Below are positions 34,621 to 42,145 of a DNA stretch of 64,000 nucleotides, piece after piece (the first letter of the stretch is position 1; each line of letters starts with the position of its first letter). The DNA comes from Bog-756 sp963824645 (lineage in GTDB: Bacteria; Actinomycetota; Acidimicrobiia; Acidimicrobiales; RAAP-2), in the NCBI GenBank assembly GCA_963824645.1, contig CAWGQC010000004.1:620001-684000 (forward strand), given 5' to 3'. Position numbers and translations under genes: made by a program. The notes beneath the pieces are model-generated. The model was not told where the DNA came from. It was given only the letters and a program-made list of their open reading frames with translations, and ran no database searches.

Positions 34621-34689
34621 ATGTGGGAACCAGGCGGGCCGCCGCCGATCACCGGGCCGGCCGCCGGGCCCGACCCATACCCGGCGTGA
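34621..34689 (+). CDS. Possible 22-residue leader peptide coupled to the glycosyltransferase gene
   Basis: ATG 34621 opens a 22-codon frame (MWEPGGPPPITGPAAG..., Pro/Gly-rich). It ends in TGA exactly overlapping the GTG start of the downstream gene (GTGA), an arrangement used here for coupled translation. A TAGGAT hexamer 7 nt upstream could produce a leaderless mRNA starting at this ATG. The proline-dense sequence could slow ribosomes. It may equally be a chance frame, with the true glycosyltransferase start at 34623 or 34686. Confidence 0.35.
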   Translation: MWEPGGPPPITGPAAGPDPYPA

Positions 34690-35867
34690 CGTCCCCGGGC
34701 CTGCGTGTCCTCCTGATTTCGCCGGTGGCCTCCGACGGTGAGAGCAATGGTGACATGCAGTACACCGAGGACCTCCTGGCCCGTCCGCCCGATGGCGTCG
34801 AGTACGTGACCATGATGGAGGCCCTCGAACGGGGGGAGCTGGTGGCCGACCCGTCGTGGCGCGGTCCCGGCCCCCGGCCGACCGATCTGCACCAGGCGGC
34901 CTGGGCCTCGGCCCGGCTCGGGGTCAACGGATTGCGCCGCCTCGGGTGGATGCTGCCCGAGGGCGTGCACGGGTGGCGGGTGGACGGCTCCTTCGACGCC
35001 GTCCACGTTCACTGCCTGGCCGTCCATCTCACCGGCCGGGTTCCCCCCATTTTGGTCACCGACAGCGCCGGCACCTTCTGGTACTGGACGGCGGCCATGG
35101 GTATGGGGGAGTCCCGGGCCTGGCGGATGCTGCGTCGTGAGCGCCGAGCGGCCCACGCCCTCGGTTACACGCATCCGTCGGCCAACACCGACCGGGCGGC
35201 GGCGGTGCGGGTCTTCGTCGAAGAGGGCCTCGATCTTCTGGCCCGGATAGGGCTCGACCGGTCACGGGCCGGGGTGGCTCCGCCCGGTGTCCCCCCCGCC
35301 GTCCACGGGCCACGACCCCATACCGACCCCACCCTGCTGTTCGTGGCCCGCAACTTCGAGATCAAAGGCGGCCCCGCCGTGCTGCGGATCCTGGCCGACG
35401 TGCGGAGCCGGTGGCCCGCCGCCCGCTTGATCGTGGCCGGTCCCGACCGTCCCGACCCGGGCATCCCCGGGGTGGTCTGGCTGGGGCCGTGCGGCCGGGC
35501 CGAGCTCTACGAGAAGGCCTATCCGGAAGCCGACCTGTTCCTCTATCCCACCACTTTCGACTGCGCCCCCCTGGTGGTCATGGAGGCCCTGGCCCACGGC
35601 CTGCCGGTGGTGGCCCCCCGGGCCTTCGGCCTGCCATCGCTGATCGGCGACGGCGAAGGGGGTCTGCTCTTCGAGCCCGGGGACATCGCCACCGCCAGTC
35701 AGCAGGTGCAGAGGTTGTTGGCCGACGACGCACTCCGGACCACCCTGGGCGAAGGCGCCCGTGACCGCTTCGCCGCCCGGCTGTCCACGTCGGTGCGCAA
35801 CGACATACTGGCCGCCACCTATCGCCAGATCGCTGCGTCCGAACCACCGGACACGCCCGTACCGTAG
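34686..35867 (+). CDS. Family 4-like glycosyltransferase
   Basis: This GT-B protein of about 393 residues has an N-terminal SPVASDGESNGDMQYTEDLL opening and the unusual VTDSAGTFWYWTAAMGMGESRAWRMLRRERRAAHALGYTHPSANTD acceptor region. The donor domain is LLFVARNFEIKGGPAVLRIL, then FLYPTTFDCAPLVVMEALAHGLPVVAPRAFGLP. The glutamate pair of the GT4 helix is only partly kept (C-A-P-L-V-V-M-E). The GTG at 34686 overlaps a 22-codon upstream frame; another GTG at 34623 is an alternative start. It stands alone, separate from the other glycosyltransferase operons, and is followed by the DtxR-type regulator. Confidence 0.85.
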   Translation: MTSPGLRVLLISPVASDGESNGDMQYTEDLLARPPDGVEYVTMMEALERGELVADPSWRGPGPRPTDLHQAAWASARLGVNGLRRLGWMLPEGVHGWRVDGSFDAVHVHCLAVHLTGRVPPILVTDSAGTFWYWTAAMGMGESRAWRMLRRERRAAHALGYTHPSANTDRAAAVRVFVEEGLDLLARIGLDRSRAGVAPPGVPPAVHGPRPHTDPTLLFVARNFEIKGGPAVLRILADVRSRWPAARLIVAGPDRPDPGIPGVVWLGPCGRAELYEKAYPEADLFLYPTTFDCAPLVVMEALAHGLPVVAPRAFGLPSLIGDGEGGLLFEPGDIATASQQVQRLLADDALRTTLGEGARDRFAARLSTSVRNDILAATYRQIAASEPPDTPVP

Positions 35868-35870
35868 GAT
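35865..35870 (+). promoter_or_regulatory. Candidate -10 (TAGGAT) for leaderless DtxR-type regulator
   Basis: TAGGAT ends 7 nt before the GTG start codon, overlapping the end of the glycosyltransferase gene. There is no ribosome-binding site. Confidence 0.4.
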
Positions 35871-35877
35871 CTGCCAG

Positions 35878-36537
35878 GTGCAAGACCGTTTCCATCCGCC
35901 GGTCGAGGAGTACCTGGAGACCATCTTCGCCCTGGAAGAAGAGGGCATCGCCGTCATCCAGGCCCGTCTGGCCGAACGTTTGGACAAAGCGGCACCGTCG
36001 GTCTCCGAGATGCTCGATCGTCTGGAGGCGGACGGGCTGATCACCCGCAGCGCCCGTCAGATCACCATGACCCCGACCGGCGCCGCCCTGGCCCGCGGGG
36101 TGGTGCGCAAACACCGCCTGGCCGAGCGGTTGCTGGTGGACATCATCGGGTTGGACTGGGACAAGGCCCACATCGAGGCGGGCCGGTGGGAGCACGTGAT
36201 CTCCGATGACGTAGAGGACCGGTTGGTGGTGCTGCTCGGCAACCCCACCACCTGTCCCCACGGCAATCCCATCCCCGGGGCCGAACCGGTGGGTCCCGTC
36301 CAACACCGCCTCGACGAGGCCCGCCCCGGCGATCGGGTCCGCCTCGAGCGCATCACCGAGAGCGTCGAGCACGAGTCGGCCTCCCTCTCCTACCTGGGCG
36401 ACCACGGGCTGACCCCGGGCACCACCGCCCTCATCCAGGCCCGGGCCCCCGATGGCACGCTGACCCTGGTGGTGGGGGATACCACCATCGCCCTGGGCCC
36501 GGCCATGACCCAGCGGATGTTCGTCGCCTCGGCGTGA
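35878..36537 (+). CDS. DtxR/IdeR-type metal-dependent repressor
   Basis: This 219-residue regulator has an N-terminal winged helix (VEEYLETIFALEEEGIAVIQARLAERLDKAAPSVSEMLDRLEADGLI). The dimerisation/metal-binding domain has the key residues in VVRKHRLAERLLVDIIGLDWDKAHIEAGRWEHVISDDVEDRL and TTCPHGNPIP; the Cys-Pro-His-Gly-Asn motif is the primary metal site of IdeR/DtxR. The C-terminal SH3-like domain follows (ALIQARAPDGTLTLVVGDTTIALG). It represses iron uptake or manganese genes when Fe2+ or Mn2+ is bound. The CPHGNP motif favours iron. Start GTG 35878 with TAGGAT seven bases upstream suggests a leaderless mRNA. Confidence 0.93.
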   Translation: MQDRFHPPVEEYLETIFALEEEGIAVIQARLAERLDKAAPSVSEMLDRLEADGLITRSARQITMTPTGAALARGVVRKHRLAERLLVDIIGLDWDKAHIEAGRWEHVISDDVEDRLVVLLGNPTTCPHGNPIPGAEPVGPVQHRLDEARPGDRVRLERITESVEHESASLSYLGDHGLTPGTTALIQARAPDGTLTLVVGDTTIALGPAMTQRMFVASA

Positions 36538-36578
36538 GCCGGGGCGCCGCCGTCGGCCCGAAGGACGTCCACTGCCGG

Positions 36579-36605
36579 TCAGCACTCACTAGAGTGGAGT
36601 GCCAA
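36579..36605 (+). promoter_or_regulatory. CIRCE operator upstream of hrcA
   Basis: TCAGCACTC-N9-GAGTGCCAA matches the CIRCE consensus TTAGCACTC-N9-GAGTGCTAA with one change per arm. It is the HrcA binding site and controls hrcA-dnaJ in heat shock. The spacer contains TAGAGT (36590-36595), a plausible -10, so bound HrcA would cover the promoter. Confidence 0.9.
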
Positions 36606-36648
36606 CCCGCGGGCACAGGGGCGCCGGTCGCCTCTGGCCCCCTCGCAG

Positions 36649-37719
36649 GTGACGCCATTGCCGACCACTGAAGACGACCGAACGGACGAGAACCCCGGAC
36701 CTCCCGTGCTGGACGGGCGCAAGGCGGCCATCCTCAATGCCGTGGTCACCGAGTACATCGGGTCGGCCCAGCCGGTGGGGTCCCAACACGTGGTGGAGTC
36801 GGCCGGGGTGAGCGTGTCCTCGGCCACAGTGCGGTCGGACATGGCCGCCCTGGAGCGCGACGGCTATCTGGCCCAGCCCCACACCAGCGCCGGGCGTATC
36901 CCCACCGACAAGGGCTACCGGTTCTTCGTCGACCATCTGGCCGCACCCGGTTCGCTGGATTCGGGCGGTCGGCTCCAGGTCCGGCAATTCTTCGACCATG
37001 CCTACGGCGAGATCGAGCTGATGCTCGAGCAGACCTCGGGTCTACTGGCCAATCTGACCGACTGCGCGGCCATGGTGGTCGGCCCCTCGCACGAGTCGGC
37101 CGCCATTCGATCGGTCCAGTTGGTCGGGCTCGGCCCCCGACTGGCCCTTTTGGTGGTCGTGCTGGCCGACGGGGCCGTGCAGAAGCAGTCCATCGAGTTC
37201 GCCCAGGAGGTGGACGAGGCTCACCTGAGCGAGGCCGCCGCCCGACTGGCGGCCCACGCCCTGGGCGCCCCCCTGGCCAAGGTGTCGTCGCGGGCCAAAC
37301 GGACCGGCGATGCCACCACCGATGCGGTGGTGGTGGCCGGCGTCAAGGCCCTGCGCTCGCTCGGCTCGGCCGAGGCCGGCGATCTGCTCTTCGTGGGCGG
37401 CTCGTCGCGGATGGCGGCCGCCTTCGATGCCGTCGACACCGTCCGCTCGGTCCTCAGCATCCTCGAGCAGCAACTGGTGGTGGTCACCCTCCTCCGCGAC
37501 ATCCTCGACACCGGGCTGACCGTGGCCATCGGGACCGAGCACGGGCTCGAGCCCCTGGCTTCGTGTGCCATCGTGGTCATGCCCGTCTCGGTGGACGGGC
37601 AGGAGGCCGGCACCATCGGCCTCCTGGGCCCGACCCGCATGAACTATCCGTTGGCCCTGGCCGCGGCCCGGGTGGTCGGTGACCAGCTGGGTCAGCGGCT
37701 GGGTGAGACCGGACGATGA
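36649..37719 (+). CDS. hrcA: Heat-shock repressor HrcA
   Basis: This 356-residue repressor has an N-terminal winged helix (RKAAILNAVVTEYIGSAQPVGSQHVVESAGVSVSSATVRSDMAALERDGYLAQPHTSAGRIPTDKGYRFFVDHL, including the hallmark HTSAGRIPTDKGYR). The GAF-like and dimerisation regions follow, ending IGTEHGLEPLASCAIVVMPV...IGLLGPTRMNYP. It binds CIRCE, which lies 44 bp upstream, and is assisted by GroEL in other bacteria. The GTG start follows CTCGCAG with a weak ribosome site. It is followed by dnaJ in the usual order. It is autoregulated through the CIRCE. Confidence 0.97.
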   Translation: MTPLPTTEDDRTDENPGPPVLDGRKAAILNAVVTEYIGSAQPVGSQHVVESAGVSVSSATVRSDMAALERDGYLAQPHTSAGRIPTDKGYRFFVDHLAAPGSLDSGGRLQVRQFFDHAYGEIELMLEQTSGLLANLTDCAAMVVGPSHESAAIRSVQLVGLGPRLALLVVVLADGAVQKQSIEFAQEVDEAHLSEAAARLAAHALGAPLAKVSSRAKRTGDATTDAVVVAGVKALRSLGSAEAGDLLFVGGSSRMAAAFDAVDTVRSVLSILEQQLVVVTLLRDILDTGLTVAIGTEHGLEPLASCAIVVMPVSVDGQEAGTIGLLGPTRMNYPLALAAARVVGDQLGQRLGETGR

Positions 37720-37762
37720 GCGCGATGCGAGACCGCACGATGAGCGAGATGAGCGAGGGGCC

Positions 37763-38911
37763 GTGGCGTTGACCGACACCGATCTCTACGAGGTGCTCGG
37801 CGTAGGCCGTGATGCCAGCGACGAGGAGCTCAAACGGGCCTACCGGGCCAAGGCCCGGGAGTTCCATCCCGATGCCAACCAGGGTGACGACGATGCCGGC
37901 GACCGGTTCAAGGAGGTCAGCCTGGCCTACGAGGTTTTGAAGGACCCCGAGCGCCGGGCCCGCTACGACCGCTTCGGCCCCGAAGGCGTCTTCGGTTCCG
38001 GGGCCGGCGGGGCGGCGGGCGATCCTTTCGGGGGGGCGGGACTGGGCGACCTGTTCGACGCCTTCTTCGGGGGCGTGGGCGGCACCGGGTTCGGTGGCCG
38101 TAGCCGCCGGACCGGACCATCGCCCGGACCGGATGCCGAGCTGGTGCTGCGCCTCTCCTTCAAAGAGGCGGTGTTCGGTGTGGCCCGGGAGGTCGATGTG
38201 ACCACGCCGGTGCACTGCGACACCTGTGAAGGGAGCGGGGCCCGACCGGGCACCGCCGCTGTCCGTTGCCCCGACTGTGACGGGGCGGGCGAGCAACGCC
38301 GGGTCCGCCAGTCGATCCTGGGCCAGATGATCACCGCCGTGCCCTGTCCGCGCTGCCAGGGGACCGGCCAGTTCATCGAGAACCCGTGTACGGACTGCCG
38401 CGGCGAGGGGCGCCGGAACGAGCGCCGTACCTTGACCGTGGACATCCCCGCCGGTGTGGACGAAGGCTCCACCCTGCGCCTGGCCGGTCACGGCCCGGCC
38501 GGTTTTCGGGGCGGTCCCAACGGGGCCCTGTTCGTGCATGTGTCGGTCGAGCCCGACCCGGTCTTCGAACGAAGCGGGGTGGACCTGCACGCCCCGGTGC
38601 GGGTGCCCATGACCATGGCCGCCCTGGGTGGGACCATCGGCTTCGAGACCCTCGACGGCGACCGCGATCTCACCATCGCCCCCGGCACCCAGACCGGCAC
38701 GGTGATCCCCCTCAAGGCGCTGGGGGTGCCCCGTCTGCGGGGCCGGGGCCGGGGCGAGCTCTATGTCCACGTCGAAGTGGACACCCCCACCGCCCTCGAC
38801 GACCGGCAGAAAGAACTACTGGCCCTGCTGGCCGAGGCCCGGGGGGAAGAGCTGGGTTCAGCTCCCCACAACGAGGGCCTGTTCTCGAAGCTGCGCTCGG
38901 CCCTCAGCTGA
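37763..38911 (+). CDS. dnaJ: Chaperone DnaJ (Hsp40)
   Basis: This 382-residue type I J-protein has the J-domain with the HPD motif (FHPDAN), a Gly/Phe-rich linker, and four zinc-finger CxxCxGxG units (CDTCEGSG, CPDCDGAG, CPRCQGTG, CTDCRGEG). Substrate-binding beta domains come after these. It stimulates DnaK ATP hydrolysis and delivers unfolded proteins. It follows hrcA by 43 bp and precedes rsmE by 2 bp, the standard actinobacterial arrangement, so it is under CIRCE control. The GTG start follows GAGGGG; an upstream in-frame start near 37679 would add a repetitive Asp/Arg stretch and is less likely. No dnaK or grpE is in the window. Confidence 0.96.
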   Translation: MALTDTDLYEVLGVGRDASDEELKRAYRAKAREFHPDANQGDDDAGDRFKEVSLAYEVLKDPERRARYDRFGPEGVFGSGAGGAAGDPFGGAGLGDLFDAFFGGVGGTGFGGRSRRTGPSPGPDAELVLRLSFKEAVFGVAREVDVTTPVHCDTCEGSGARPGTAAVRCPDCDGAGEQRRVRQSILGQMITAVPCPRCQGTGQFIENPCTDCRGEGRRNERRTLTVDIPAGVDEGSTLRLAGHGPAGFRGGPNGALFVHVSVEPDPVFERSGVDLHAPVRVPMTMAALGGTIGFETLDGDRDLTIAPGTQTGTVIPLKALGVPRLRGRGRGELYVHVEVDTPTALDDRQKELLALLAEARGEELGSAPHNEGLFSKLRSALS

Positions 38912-38913
38912 CC

Positions 38914-39660
38914 ATGGGCGGTGGCCCGGCCGCACCCGGCTCCGATCTGCGCACGGCGGCGGCCATGATCTATGTCGACGATGTCGGCGCCCCGGTTCTC
39001 ACCGAGAGTGACGCCCATCATCTTCTCGACGTCCTCCGCCTGCGATCCGACGAAGTGGTGGTGGCCTCCGACGGTGCCGGTTCGTGGGTGCCGTGCCGGC
39101 TGGCCCGCAGCGCCACCGGGGCGGGCCGGGCCCGCCCCTTCCTCGAGGTCAGCGGGCCCCGACAGAGCCAACCGCGGGTGGCCCCCGACATCACCGTGGC
39201 CTTCGCCCCGGTCAAGGGCGACCGGCCCGAATGGGTGGTCCAGAAGCTCACCGAGCTGGGCGTCGACCGCATCATCCCCCTGCACACCACCCGTTCGGTG
39301 GTGCGCTGGGAGGGGGAACGGGGCCACCGGGCCGTTGCCCGTTTGCGCCGGGTGGCCCACGAAGCCGCCGCCCAGAGCAGACGACTGTGGCTTCCCGAGG
39401 TGGGCGACGTGGCCACCGTGGCCGGGCTGTCCGGGGTCGCCGGACAGGACCCCTGCCTGGCCCAATTCGGTGGGGGGCCACCCTCGCTGGCCTGTCCGGT
39501 GGTGGCCATAGGGCCCGAGGGGGGGTGGGACGAGGACGAGCTGGTCGGTAAAGCCGGGGTCGGGCTGGGCCCCACCGTGCTCCGGGCCGAGACGGCGGCG
39601 GTGGCCGCCGGCGCTCTCTTGTGCGGTCTGCGCTCCCGGGTGGTCGGCACCCTTGCATAA
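38914..39660 (+). CDS. rsmE: 16S rRNA m3U1498 methyltransferase RsmE
   Basis: This 248-residue SPOUT-fold enzyme has an N-terminal PUA-like domain (residues about 18-85, YVDDVGAPVLTESDAHHLLDVLRLRSDEVVVASDGAG) and the trefoil knot region. The knot signatures are VQKLTELGVDRIIPLHTTRSVV, RRVAHEAAAQSRR, GPEGGWDEDEL and LGPTVLRAETAAVAA. It methylates U1498 of 16S rRNA. It starts 2 bp after the dnaJ stop, so the two are translated together, as in many actinobacteria. A 22-bp inverted repeat begins 52 bp downstream. Confidence 0.95.
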   Translation: MGGGPAAPGSDLRTAAAMIYVDDVGAPVLTESDAHHLLDVLRLRSDEVVVASDGAGSWVPCRLARSATGAGRARPFLEVSGPRQSQPRVAPDITVAFAPVKGDRPEWVVQKLTELGVDRIIPLHTTRSVVRWEGERGHRAVARLRRVAHEAAAQSRRLWLPEVGDVATVAGLSGVAGQDPCLAQFGGGPPSLACPVVAIGPEGGWDEDELVGKAGVGLGPTVLRAETAAVAAGALLCGLRSRVVGTLA

Positions 39661-39711
39661 CCACGCTCCGTGAGCAAGACTACACACAGGGGCAGGACTC
39701 CAACGGGAGGG

Positions 39712-39733
39712 CGGACGTTCGATAGAACGTCCG
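39712..39733. promoter_or_regulatory. 22-bp inverted repeat between rsmE and bldD
   Basis: CGGACGTTC-GATA-GAACGTCCG is a perfect 9-bp inverted repeat with a 4-nt centre. It lies 66 bp before the bldD start and 52 bp after rsmE. It could be an operator, possibly autoregulatory, or a weak terminator. No T-tract follows. Confidence 0.5.
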
Positions 39734-39799
39734 TGATCTATGTGCCTGCCGCAGGCAATACCGGTATTCGGGGCAGTCGGTGGATCAGCGGAGGTGGCC

Positions 39800-40393
39800 A
39801 TGACGGTGATTGACAAGAGCGTCGACGAGATCGATGACGACGAGCGGGAGGAAGCGGCTCGCATCGCCTACGCCCAGGCCGTCGGGGCGCGCCTGCGGGC
39901 CATGCGCAAGCAGATGAGGTTGTCCCTGCAGGCCGTCGAGGCCATGTCCGAACAAGAGTTCAAGGCGTCGGTGCTGGGGGCCTACGAACGGGGCGAACGG
40001 GCCATTTCGGTGCCCCGGCTCCAACGGCTGGCCAAGCTGTACGACGTGCCCGTCGACCAACTGCTCCCGCCCGACGAGATGGCCTCCACCCGCTGGGGCT
40101 CCTCGGGATCGGTCGACACGGTCGTGCCCCTGAGCGCCCGCCGGTCCATTCAGGCCGGGTCGGGCAGTGACAAAGTGGCCATCGACCTGACCAAGCTGCA
40201 CACGGTCAGCGGCCCCGAGCGGGACCTCCTCCGCCGTTTCCTCAGCATGATCCAGGTGCACCGTCAGGACTTCAACGGGAGGATGATCACCATCCGGGCC
40301 GAGGACGTCCGGGCCATCGCCTGCCTGTTTGGCGTCACGCCCGACAGCATGGGAACACGTCTGGATGAGCTCGGCCTGCTTGTGAACGTCTGA
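39800..40393 (+). CDS. bldD: BldD-like developmental regulator with c-di-GMP signature
   Basis: This 197-residue protein has an N-terminal HTH_3/XRE domain (about 25-90, VGARLRAMRKQMRLSLQAVEAMSEQEFKASVLGAYERGERAISVPRLQRLAKLYDVPVDQLL) and a C-terminal BldD domain. The C-terminal c-di-GMP-binding signature RXD-X8-RXXD known from Streptomyces BldD is fully conserved here: Arg155-Gln-Asp157, then eight residues, then Arg166-Ala-Glu-Asp169. In Streptomyces, tetrameric c-di-GMP drives BldD dimerisation and repression of sporulation genes. The start ATG follows GGAGGTGG. It overlaps the next gene by one base. The 22-bp inverted repeat upstream may be its own operator. Confidence 0.92.
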   Translation: MTVIDKSVDEIDDDEREEAARIAYAQAVGARLRAMRKQMRLSLQAVEAMSEQEFKASVLGAYERGERAISVPRLQRLAKLYDVPVDQLLPPDEMASTRWGSSGSVDTVVPLSARRSIQAGSGSDKVAIDLTKLHTVSGPERDLLRRFLSMIQVHRQDFNGRMITIRAEDVRAIACLFGVTPDSMGTRLDELGLLVNV

Positions 40394-40701
40394 TGACCGT
40401 CGAGGGGTCGAACGTGAACGAACCGATTGTCTGGCTGAGCACCAAGGACGCCTCGGAGCGTCTCGGGATCACCCTTCGGAGCCTTTACCGGTTCATCGAC
40501 GAGGGGGACCTGGTGGCCTATAAGTTCGGACGGGTCATACGCATCCAGGAGTCCGACGTGGAGAAGTTCATCGACGCCAGCCGTATCTCGCCGGGCAGCC
40601 TCGAGCACCTCTATCCCGAGGTCAAAGGCAACGGTCGTCCCGAACCGTCGGTCAACGGGGTGGCCGTGGTCCACGGGGTGGCGGCCAACGGGTCCGGCTG
40701 A
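40393..40701 (+). CDS. Small excisionase-type helix-turn-helix protein
   Basis: This 102-residue protein has a MerR/excisionase-type HTH (residues about 12-60, VWLSTKDASERLGITLRSLYRFIDEGDLVAYKFGRVIRIQESDVEKFIDASR), the HTH_17 family. The C-terminal 40 residues are disordered. BldC of Streptomyces is a similar short MerR-like factor, but this one matches the excisionase branch at least as well, so I do not name it. It shares a base with the bldD stop (TGATG), so it is co-translated with it. A GTG at 40411 is an alternative start. It may bind DNA in partnership with BldD or act in phage-like excision; nothing phage-like is nearby. Confidence 0.85.
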   Translation: MTVEGSNVNEPIVWLSTKDASERLGITLRSLYRFIDEGDLVAYKFGRVIRIQESDVEKFIDASRISPGSLEHLYPEVKGNGRPEPSVNGVAVVHGVAANGSG

Positions 40702-40705
40702 CGGA

Positions 40706-41053
40706 GTGGCTGACTGTCTGTTCTGTTCCATCGTGGCCGGCGATGTCCCGGCCGACATCGTATGGACCGACGAGCGCACGGTGGCCTTCCGGGACATCAG
40801 CCCGCAGGCCCCCGTCCACGTGCTGGTCGTGCCCAAGAGGCACATCGCCAATGCCGGCTCGGTGGTGGAGGCGGACGCCGACGACGTGGTGGCCCTGATC
40901 ACCGCGGCCCGGGCGGTGGCGGAGGCCGAAGGCATCGCCGGCCAGGACCGGGGGTACCGCCTGGTCTTCAACGTGGGCCCCGACGCGCTCAACTCGGTGC
41001 CCCACCTCCACCTCCATGTGCTGGGCGGCCGGGTCCTCGGGCCGCTGGGCTGA
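40706..41053 (+). CDS. HIT-family hydrolase (HinT-like)
   Basis: This 115-residue histidine-triad protein has an N-terminal zinc-type CLFCSIVAGDVPADIVWTDE, the HVLVVPKRHI segment and the catalytic His-x-His-x-His triad in VPHLHLHVLGGR. HinT-type enzymes hydrolyse adenosine 5'-phosphoramidates. The start is GTG. It lies 4 bp after the HTH gene, which suggests one operon with bldD. The two N-terminal cysteines (CLFC) with His59-type partner resemble zinc-binding HIT members. Confidence 0.93.
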   Translation: MADCLFCSIVAGDVPADIVWTDERTVAFRDISPQAPVHVLVVPKRHIANAGSVVEADADDVVALITAARAVAEAEGIAGQDRGYRLVFNVGPDALNSVPHLHLHVLGGRVLGPLG

Positions 41054-41179
41054 CCGGGTGGCGGGCTGACCGGGTCGGTCGGGTCGGGCCGATCACCGAG
41101 GCCGGGGTGAGCTCCGGCCCCCGGAACACCATGGGACGGACCGACACCACCCGCTGGTAGGGTCGGGCCCAGAACGCAC

Positions 41180-42145
41180 GTGGCAGGTACCCAGGTCAAG
41201 ATCCTCGTTCCCGGCAACCACCTCATGGCCGGCCTGCTGGGCCAGCGCGACGAGTTACTGCGCCTGGTGGAAGGTGCTTTCGACGATGTGCGCATCGCCG
41301 TACGGGGCAACGAGATCTCCATCGAGGGCGAAGGCGCCGAACGGGTGGGGGCCCTGTTCGAAGAGCTGATCATCCTGCTCGAGTCGGGCCAAGGTCTCGA
41401 CGCCGTCCAGGTCAACCGCACCATCGACATGATGGACGACGACCTCCGGCCCTCCGAGGTCCTCACCGCCGAGCTGTTGCGGTCGGCCAGGGGCCGCACG
41501 GTGCGACCGAAGACGGGCGGACAGAAGCAGTACGCCGACGCCATCGCCTCCAACATCATCACCTTCGGGATCGGCCCCGCCGGTACCGGTAAGTCGTACC
41601 TGGCCGTGGCTCTGGCCGTCCAGGCTCTGCAGGCCCGACAGGTCAATCGCATCATCCTGACCCGCCCGGCGGTGGAGGCCGGCGAACGACTCGGGTTCCT
41701 GCCCGGCGACCTGATGGCCAAAGTCGATCCCTACCTCCGCCCCCTCTACGACGCCCTCCACGACCTGCTCGAGCCGGAGGGGGCCCAACGACTGATCGAC
41801 CGGGGTGCGGTGGAGGTGGCCCCGCTGGCCTTCATGCGCGGGCGCACCCTCAACAACAGTTTCATCATCCTGGACGAAGCCCAGAACACCACCCCCGAGC
41901 AGATGAAGATGTTCCTGACCCGCATCGGGTTCGATTCCAAGGCCGTGGTGACCGGCGACGTCACCCAGATCGACGTGCCCGGTGGCCGCTCGGGGCTGGT
42001 CGGTCTGGAGCCGGTGCTGTCCGGCATCAACGGACTGTCCTTCGTCCATCTGACCAAACGGGATGTGGTCCGCCACCGCATCGTGGCCGACATCGTCGCT
42101 GCCTACGAGCGACGGGACGAACCGGGGGCCGGCGTTGACGCTTGA
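41180..42145 (+). CDS. phoH: PhoH-family ATPase (YbeZ)
   Basis: This 321-residue ATPase has an N-terminal KH-like/PhoH-specific region (1-110) and the ATPase core with P-loop GPAGTGKSYLAVA, Walker B-like FIILDEAQNTTPEQMKM and GDVTQIDVP. It is an RNA-associated ATPase acting with YbeY in ribosome maturation or quality control. The start is GTG. TAGGGT at 41158-41163 could be a -10, giving a leader of about 10 nt. Its stop overlaps ybeY by 11 bases. The operon order phoH-ybeY-CNNM-era is standard in actinobacteria. Confidence 0.95.
   Translation: MAGTQVKILVPGNHLMAGLLGQRDELLRLVEGAFDDVRIAVRGNEISIEGEGAERVGALFEELIILLESGQGLDAVQVNRTIDMMDDDLRPSEVLTAELLRSARGRTVRPKTGGQKQYADAIASNIITFGIGPAGTGKSYLAVALAVQALQARQVNRIILTRPAVEAGERLGFLPGDLMAKVDPYLRPLYDALHDLLEPEGAQRLIDRGAVEVAPLAFMRGRTLNNSFIILDEAQNTTPEQMKMFLTRIGFDSKAVVTGDVTQIDVPGGRSGLVGLEPVLSGINGLSFVHLTKRDVVRHRIVADIVAAYERRDEPGAGVDA

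Noticed and set aside
39712..39733. Possible LexA/SOS box at the bldD inverted repeat
   Set aside because: The actinobacterial SOS box is GAAC-N4-GTTC; here the order is GTTC-N4-GAAC, so it is not a LexA site.
40393..40701. Phage excisionase as a sign of a prophage
   Set aside because: The HTH is excisionase-like, but there is no integrase, attachment site or phage gene nearby, and it is coupled to bldD and HIT genes.
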